A DNA stretch of 9,850 bases. Source: Planctomycetaceae bacterium (lineage in GTDB: Bacteria; Planctomycetota; Planctomycetia; Pirellulales; Pirellulaceae). The notes beneath the pieces were generated by a model that was given only the letters and a program-made list of their open reading frames with translations, ran no database searches and was not told where the DNA came from. The position numbers and the translations under genes are program-made. The stretch lies in the NCBI GenBank assembly GCA_005773145.1, contig SXHS01000056.1, forward strand, positions 1-9,850. The letters are read 5' to 3'. Positions 6,557 to 9,850 of this stretch are shown here, in pieces. The stretch's first letter is position 1; each line of letters begins with the position of its first letter.

Positions 6557-6560
6557 CTGC

Positions 6561-7007
6561 ATGGAAGGTACCAACAAAATACTGATCGCGGACGACAACC
6601 AGGCAAACGTCGAGTTGTTGGAAGCGTATCTGGCCAATACTCCCTGCCAAATCGAGATTGCCTCCGATGGCGCCGAAACCTTGGAGAAGGTGGCCAGCTT
6701 CCAGCCGGACATCATCCTGCTGGATGTCATGATGCCGAAGCTGAATGGCTTCGAGGTCTGCAGAAAACTCAAGGACAATCCGGCCACGCGGGGCATCATG
6801 ATCTTGATGGTGACGGCCCTGAACGAACTTGGTGACATCGAGCGGGCCGTCGCTGCGGGGACCGATGACTTTCTCTCCAAGCCTATCAATCAGATCGAGT
6901 TGCGCAAACGAGTTGATGTGATGCTACGATTAAAGGACGTGACGGATGAAGTCGAGCGTCTGCGGCGTTACATTCAGCAGATGGAAGACGAGGGTGGGGC
7001 CCGCTGA
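6561..7007 (+). CDS. Single-domain response regulator (CheY-like receiver with short C-terminal coiled coil)
   Basis: This 148-residue cytoplasmic phosphoreceiver has a complete active site: Asp11 and Asp12 for Mg2+ (ILIADDN), the phosphoacceptor Asp55 (ILLDVMMP), the switch Thr85 (MVTA) and Lys107 (LSKP). The sequence resembles receivers found at the N-terminus of PleD- and RpfG-like regulators. No DNA-binding, GGDEF or HD-GYP output domain follows; only a charged, probably coiled-coil tail (about 120-145, DEVERLRRYIQQMEDE) remains. It probably works by protein contact, like CheY or Spo0F. ATG 6561 is preferred to GTG 6549 because of GAGGAG just upstream. It lies 26 bases after glyA and 53 bases before the HEAT-like/TPR gene. 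No histidine kinase gene is in the window, so its partner is unknown. Confidence 0.93.
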   Translation: MEGTNKILIADDNQANVELLEAYLANTPCQIEIASDGAETLEKVASFQPDIILLDVMMPKLNGFEVCRKLKDNPATRGIMILMVTALNELGDIERAVAAGTDDFLSKPINQIELRKRVDVMLRLKDVTDEVERLRRYIQQMEDEGGAR

Positions 7008-7048
7008 TGTGGGTTCTGGCCTGTCGCAAAACAATGCCGCGAACTTTT

Positions 7049-7052
7049 GGAG
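7049..7052 (+). promoter_or_regulatory. Ribosome binding site of the HEAT-like/TPR gene
   Basis: GGAG lies seven bases before the ATG at 7060. It selects this start over an upstream in-frame ATG at 6946 that would overlap the response regulator gene and spoil the signal peptide. Confidence 0.65.
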
Positions 7053-7059
7053 TTGTCTC

Positions 7060-8901
7060 ATGGAGCCCCACGCATGCTGCTGGACTCTGGTCAGCGTCAT
7101 CGGGCTTGGCTGGGGCCTAGTGGCGGTCGCCGCCCAGGCGCCACAAGACGCCGAGGCCACTAAGGTGGCGGCGCTGATTGAACAGTTGGGGTCTGCGGAG
7201 TTCGCGGCTCGTGAACGAGCCCAAACGGAACTAACCCAAATGGGATTAGTGGCGTTCGATGCGCTACTGGACGCGCAGCAACACGGCGATTTGGAGATTG
7301 CCTTGCGGGCCGGCCACTTGGTCCGTGCCATGCGAGTCCGTTGGACGGAGGAGGGGGATACGCAAGATGTCAAGCGCATTCTGCGCGAATATGATGAGGC
7401 GGTAGACGACACACGCCAGAAGTTGATCCAGCGACTCGCGGCGCTCGATGCCACCGCGAATCTCGATCCCCTCTGCCGCCTCGCGCGTTTTGAACGGGCC
7501 GACAAGCTCTCTAAGTTGGCTGCCCTCTACGTGCTAAGGGGAGATCTGCCAGCGGATCTCGCCGTTCGTCAGGAGCGTGGCCAACGCGTGGTTCAACAGC
7601 TGGGGGGGAGTCAGCGCGTGGCCGCCGAGTGGTTGCGAGCCTACGCATTATTCCTGTCCCAATCACCAGATGCCCCCGCCCGCTGGGAGGAACTAGTGAA
7701 TGCTGAGCTGGAGGCTCTCCGCCGATCGGCGGAATCGAGCAGCCGACCCATGGTGATGGAGTTGTTACGGTGGCAAGTCCATATGCTCATGGATCTCAAA
7801 CGGCCAGACGATGCGAAACAAGCCATGCGTCGGTCGGACTTGCTGAGCGATGGATCCACACAAGAACTATTGACGCTCGTCGATTGGATGCTTGACAGCC
7901 AAGGTGGGGATGTGGTGATCGAGCTGTCACAGGAATTGTCCGCCTCGTTTGCAGATAACCTGCCTCTGCAATACCGTCTTGCCGAAGCTTACTGGTTGCA
8001 GGGGACCAAAGAAAAAGCGGATGAATTAGCGGCTGCGGCGCTTCATGCCCAAGAGGACAAGTTGGATGCGCACTTTGCGGTCGCCGGCCAGCTCGAATTG
8101 CGGGGCCGATTTGCTTGGGCCGAAGCCGAGTATCGGCAAGTGATCAAGGTGGCCGGCAAGACGGAAATCCCAGGGTTGAAGGCAGCGTTCCGTTTGGCGG
8201 AGATGTGGCACGATCAACTACAGGACCTGCCTGCTGCCGAAGTCTTGCAGCCGATTGTCGATGCCATGCAGCAATCGAAGGATCTCGAATCGCTGCTGTC
8301 CGAGCAATTGGGGCGCGAGCCAGGGGGGATACGCTCCCGCATGCATTATTTCTATGCTGAGCATCTAGCTCGTGAAGAGAAATACCAAGAACAGCAGGAT
8401 CGTCTGCGCAAGGGGATCGAAGCGGATCCCAAGGATGCCGACGTGCTGATCGCCATGCATCGCTGCGCACTAGCGGATGACGCTTGGCGAGATTTTACCA
8501 AGGAAATGATCCAAGCGGCGGCCGCCCGCTTTCGTCGGGAGATTCAAGATCAGAAACAAGCACTGGAAGTGGCCGCACTCGAAGGAGGCCAAGAAGGTCT
8601 GCGGGGCGCCCGTGACGCCTTAGCCTCCCTGTATAACCAATTGGCGTGGCTAATCGGCAATACCGACGGTGATGCCCAGGAGGCGCTGCGGAGTAGCAAG
8701 AAATCGCTGGAGCTGCGTCCGGGCGATCCCGGACTCATGGATACTTTGGGCCGCTGTTACTACTCCGCTGGAGACCTCGAAAACGCCGTCAAGATGCAGC
8801 AAGAGGCCGTCCGCGTGCTGCCGCATTCCGGCCAGCTCCAACGACAACTCGATCTGTTTCAACAGGCCTTGAAAGAATCGCGTGCGGAGCGCGCCCCGTG
8901 A
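7060..8901 (+). CDS. Exported HEAT-like and tetratricopeptide repeat protein
   Basis: This 613-residue protein starts with a probable signal peptide (hydrophobic 9-25, small residues up to AQA at 25-27). Residues about 36-95 form a HEAT-like unit (IEQLGSAEFAARERAQTEL, then an MG-x-x-A turn and RAGHLVRAM), a start that I associate with exported planctomycete proteins. The rest is helical. TPR-like pairs are visible at about 302-365 (LQYRLAEAYWLQGTKEKADEL and ELRGRFAWAEAEYRQVI), near 440-475, and most clearly at 526-605 (SLELRPGDPGLMDTLGRCYY, then AGDLENAVKMQQEAVRVLP). No catalytic motif is seen; such repeats scaffold protein-protein contacts, here probably in the periplasm. The ATG at 7060 is chosen from the signal peptide and GGAG seven bases upstream. 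Its TGA overlaps the GTG start of the hydrolase gene, so the two are probably translationally coupled. Confidence 0.85.
   Translation: MEPHACCWTLVSVIGLGWGLVAVAAQAPQDAEATKVAALIEQLGSAEFAARERAQTELTQMGLVAFDALLDAQQHGDLEIALRAGHLVRAMRVRWTEEGDTQDVKRILREYDEAVDDTRQKLIQRLAALDATANLDPLCRLARFERADKLSKLAALYVLRGDLPADLAVRQERGQRVVQQLGGSQRVAAEWLRAYALFLSQSPDAPARWEELVNAELEALRRSAESSSRPMVMELLRWQVHMLMDLKRPDDAKQAMRRSDLLSDGSTQELLTLVDWMLDSQGGDVVIELSQELSASFADNLPLQYRLAEAYWLQGTKEKADELAAAALHAQEDKLDAHFAVAGQLELRGRFAWAEAEYRQVIKVAGKTEIPGLKAAFRLAEMWHDQLQDLPAAEVLQPIVDAMQQSKDLESLLSEQLGREPGGIRSRMHYFYAEHLAREEKYQEQQDRLRKGIEADPKDADVLIAMHRCALADDAWRDFTKEMIQAAAARFRREIQDQKQALEVAALEGGQEGLRGARDALASLYNQLAWLIGNTDGDAQEALRSSKKSLELRPGDPGLMDTLGRCYYSAGDLENAVKMQQEAVRVLPHSGQLQRQLDLFQQALKESRAERAP
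8886..8889 (+). promoter_or_regulatory. Ribosome binding site of the hydrolase gene, inside the preceding coding region
   Basis: GGAG lies eight bases before the GTG at 8898, within the last codons of the HEAT-like/TPR gene. It supports the GTG start and the four-base stop/start overlap GTGA (8898-8901). Confidence 0.6.
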
Positions 8902-9692
8902 CCTCAGTCCCCATCCGCGATGGCACGCTGCATGTGGAAGTCCGTGGCCGCGGGCCGGTGCTGCTGCTCGTACATGGCTTTCCCCTAGATCATACCATGT
9001 GGCGAGGTCAACTCGATGCCTTGGCCACATCCCACACGGTTGTTGCTCCCGACCTGCGCGGCTTCGGGCGTAGCAGCGCGGTGACGGGCCTGCTGACCAT
9101 GGGGCAGATTGCGGATGACCTGGCGGAGTTGCTCGACGCCCTGGACATGCCGGACCCGGTGTGGTTTTGCGGATTGTCGATGGGCGGCTATGTCGCCTGG
9201 CAATTTTGGCTGCGACACACGGCCAAGCTGGCCGGGCTCATCCTCTGCGACACACGCGCCGCAGCCGACTCGGTCGAGGTGGCGCGTGGCCGACAACTGA
9301 TGGCGCAACAGGTCGTGGTCACCGGCAGCTCCCTGCTACTCCCCGCGATGTCCGACCGCCTTTTCGCTCCCCAGACGAAGGCGGACCAACCGGACCTCGT
9401 CGCCACCGTCGAGCAAGTCATTCTGAAAACGTCCCCTGAATCGATTGCCGCAGCACAGCGCGGCATGGCGGAGCGGCCTGACATGCAGTCGCAATTGCCG
9501 CAGGTCAACGTGCCCACGCTGGCGCTCTGCGGGCAATACGATGTCATCACGCCACCTGCCGAGATGCAGGACATGGTTGCCCGTATGTCGCGGGCCCGCT
9601 ACGTCGAGATCGCGGATGCTGGCCATATGGCCCCCTTCGAACAGCCAGATGCCGTCAACCAATGCCTGCGCGAATTCTTGGCGCAAGGCTAG
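8898..9692 (+). CDS. Alpha/beta-fold hydrolase (PcaD/esterase-like)
   Basis: This 264-residue protein has the complete catalytic set of alpha/beta hydrolases: oxyanion-hole HGFPLD (26-31), PDLRGFGRS (51-59), nucleophile Ser94 in GLSMGG, acid Asp215 in GQYDVITPP and His243 in DAGHMAPFEQP. The overall pattern resembles 3-oxoadipate enol-lactonase-like and general esterase members, but these motifs do not fix the substrate, and no other aromatic-degradation genes are present, so a PcaD role is not claimed. There is no signal peptide, so it is probably cytoplasmic. The GTG start at 8898 overlaps the stop of the exported HEAT-like/TPR gene by four bases and has GGAG eight bases upstream, which suggests translational coupling. 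Length is normal and the gene is intact. It is the last gene before a block of repeats. Confidence 0.92.
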   Translation: MTSVPIRDGTLHVEVRGRGPVLLLVHGFPLDHTMWRGQLDALATSHTVVAPDLRGFGRSSAVTGLLTMGQIADDLAELLDALDMPDPVWFCGLSMGGYVAWQFWLRHTAKLAGLILCDTRAAADSVEVARGRQLMAQQVVVTGSSLLLPAMSDRLFAPQTKADQPDLVATVEQVILKTSPESIAAAQRGMAERPDMQSQLPQVNVPTLALCGQYDVITPPAEMQDMVARMSRARYVEIADAGHMAPFEQPDAVNQCLREFLAQG

Positions 9693-9705
9693 AAGTGCCG
9701 TGCCA

Positions 9706-9786
9706 GTGGCCGCAGGCATCTTGCCGGCCGATTTCCTGCAGAGACTAGATGTGGCCGCAGGCATCTTGCCTGCCGATTTGCTGCAG
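9706..9786. repeat. Two copies of a 36-bp palindromic repeat, 45-bp period ('AAGILPAD' type)
   Basis: Copies at 9706-9741 and 9751-9786 match at 34 of 36 bases. Each holds a hairpin core: in the second copy GCAGGCA (9757-9763) and TGCCTGC (9767-9773) are perfect complements around TCT; the first copy has one mismatch. Each unit ends in CTGCAG. Read in frame it gives VAAGILPAD on the plus strand and KSAGKMPA on the minus strand, words I know from many dubious planctomycete hypothetical proteins. It lies 13 bases after the hydrolase stop and looks like interspersed REP-like DNA rather than a gene. Confidence 0.8.
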
Positions 9787-9805
9787 GTGGGATTTTTCGG
9801 TTGAT

Positions 9806-9850
9806 CTCCACAGGCTGGAAGCCTATGCCACTCCACAGGCTGGAAGCCTA
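9806..9850. repeat. 25-bp tandem palindromic repeat, running off the window
   Basis: Copy one is 9806-9830 and copy two starts at 9831; the 20 bases visible of copy two are identical. The core AGGCT-GGA-AGCCT forms a 5-bp stem with a three-base loop. The array is cut by the window edge, so copy number is unknown. The period of 25 is not a multiple of three, which argues against coding. It belongs to a different family from the 36-bp repeats 20 bases upstream. Confidence 0.8.

Noticed and set aside
6549..6560. GTG 6549 as start of the response regulator
   Set aside because: It lies before the GAGGAG site and adds four residues not needed by the receiver fold; ATG 6561 fits better.
6946..7059. 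Upstream start (ATG 6946) for the HEAT-like/TPR protein
   Set aside because: It overlaps the response regulator by 62 bases and buries the signal peptide behind 38 polar residues; ATG 7060 has GGAG at the right distance.
8898..9692. Calling the hydrolase pcaD (3-oxoadipate enol-lactonase)
   Set aside because: The motifs are shared by many esterases and there are no protocatechuate-pathway neighbours.
9336..9836. 166-codon minus-strand ORF across the hydrolase gene and repeats
   Set aside because: It is antisense to a hydrolase with a full catalytic triad, and its N-terminal part is made of the repeats (KSAGKMPA words). No family match seen.
9706..9850. CRISPR-like array
   Set aside because: Only two copies per family, the intervals are 9 bases or none, so there are no spacers of CRISPR size, and no cas genes are seen.

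Overview
The window is GC-rich (roughly 60 %) bacterial chromosome and most likely comes from a planctomycete, perhaps of the Pirellula/Rhodopirellula side of the phylum. Three things suggest this. Two kinds of short palindromic repeat lie at the right end, and as I remember them they are typical of these genomes (one reads as 'AAGILPAD' on the plus strand and 'KSAGKMPA' on the minus strand). There is a secreted HExxH protein with a lectin-like tail. There is a secreted HEAT-like/TPR protein. This placement is inference: no rRNA or other phylogenetic marker is present.

Layout. Bases 1-279 are the 3' end of a plus-strand DEAD-box RNA helicase gene. It converges on a minus-strand group at 276-3606, and the two stop codons share one CTAG. 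Read in its own direction, that group is an iron-type periplasmic binding lipoprotein (3606-2524), an acylphosphatase (2498-2223) and an OPT-family transporter (2177-276). The gaps are 25 and 45 bases, so they are probably one operon. A 165-base divergent region (3607-3771) separates them from the plus-strand genes. It holds a 43-codon ORF with a strong ribosome binding site, two GC-rich inverted repeats and a 10-base AT palindrome.

The plus-strand genes are a secreted gluzincin-like protein with a lectin-like tail (3772-5220), serine hydroxymethyltransferase glyA with a TTG start (5299-6534), a single-domain response regulator (6561-7007), an exported HEAT-like/TPR protein (7060-8901) and an alpha/beta hydrolase (8898-9692) that overlaps the previous gene by four bases. 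A possible terminator lies between the first gene and glyA. The last four genes are closely spaced and could be cotranscribed, but their products share no obvious pathway. The final 158 bases are non-coding repeat DNA in two families, the second cut by the window edge.

I see no tRNA, rRNA, CRISPR array, integrase or transposase, and no phage or defence module. The points most worth a second look are the pairing of an orphan binding protein with an OPT carrier, the divergent control region with its small ORF, the metallopeptidase-lectin architecture and the tandem palindromic repeats. None is proven to be a new system.
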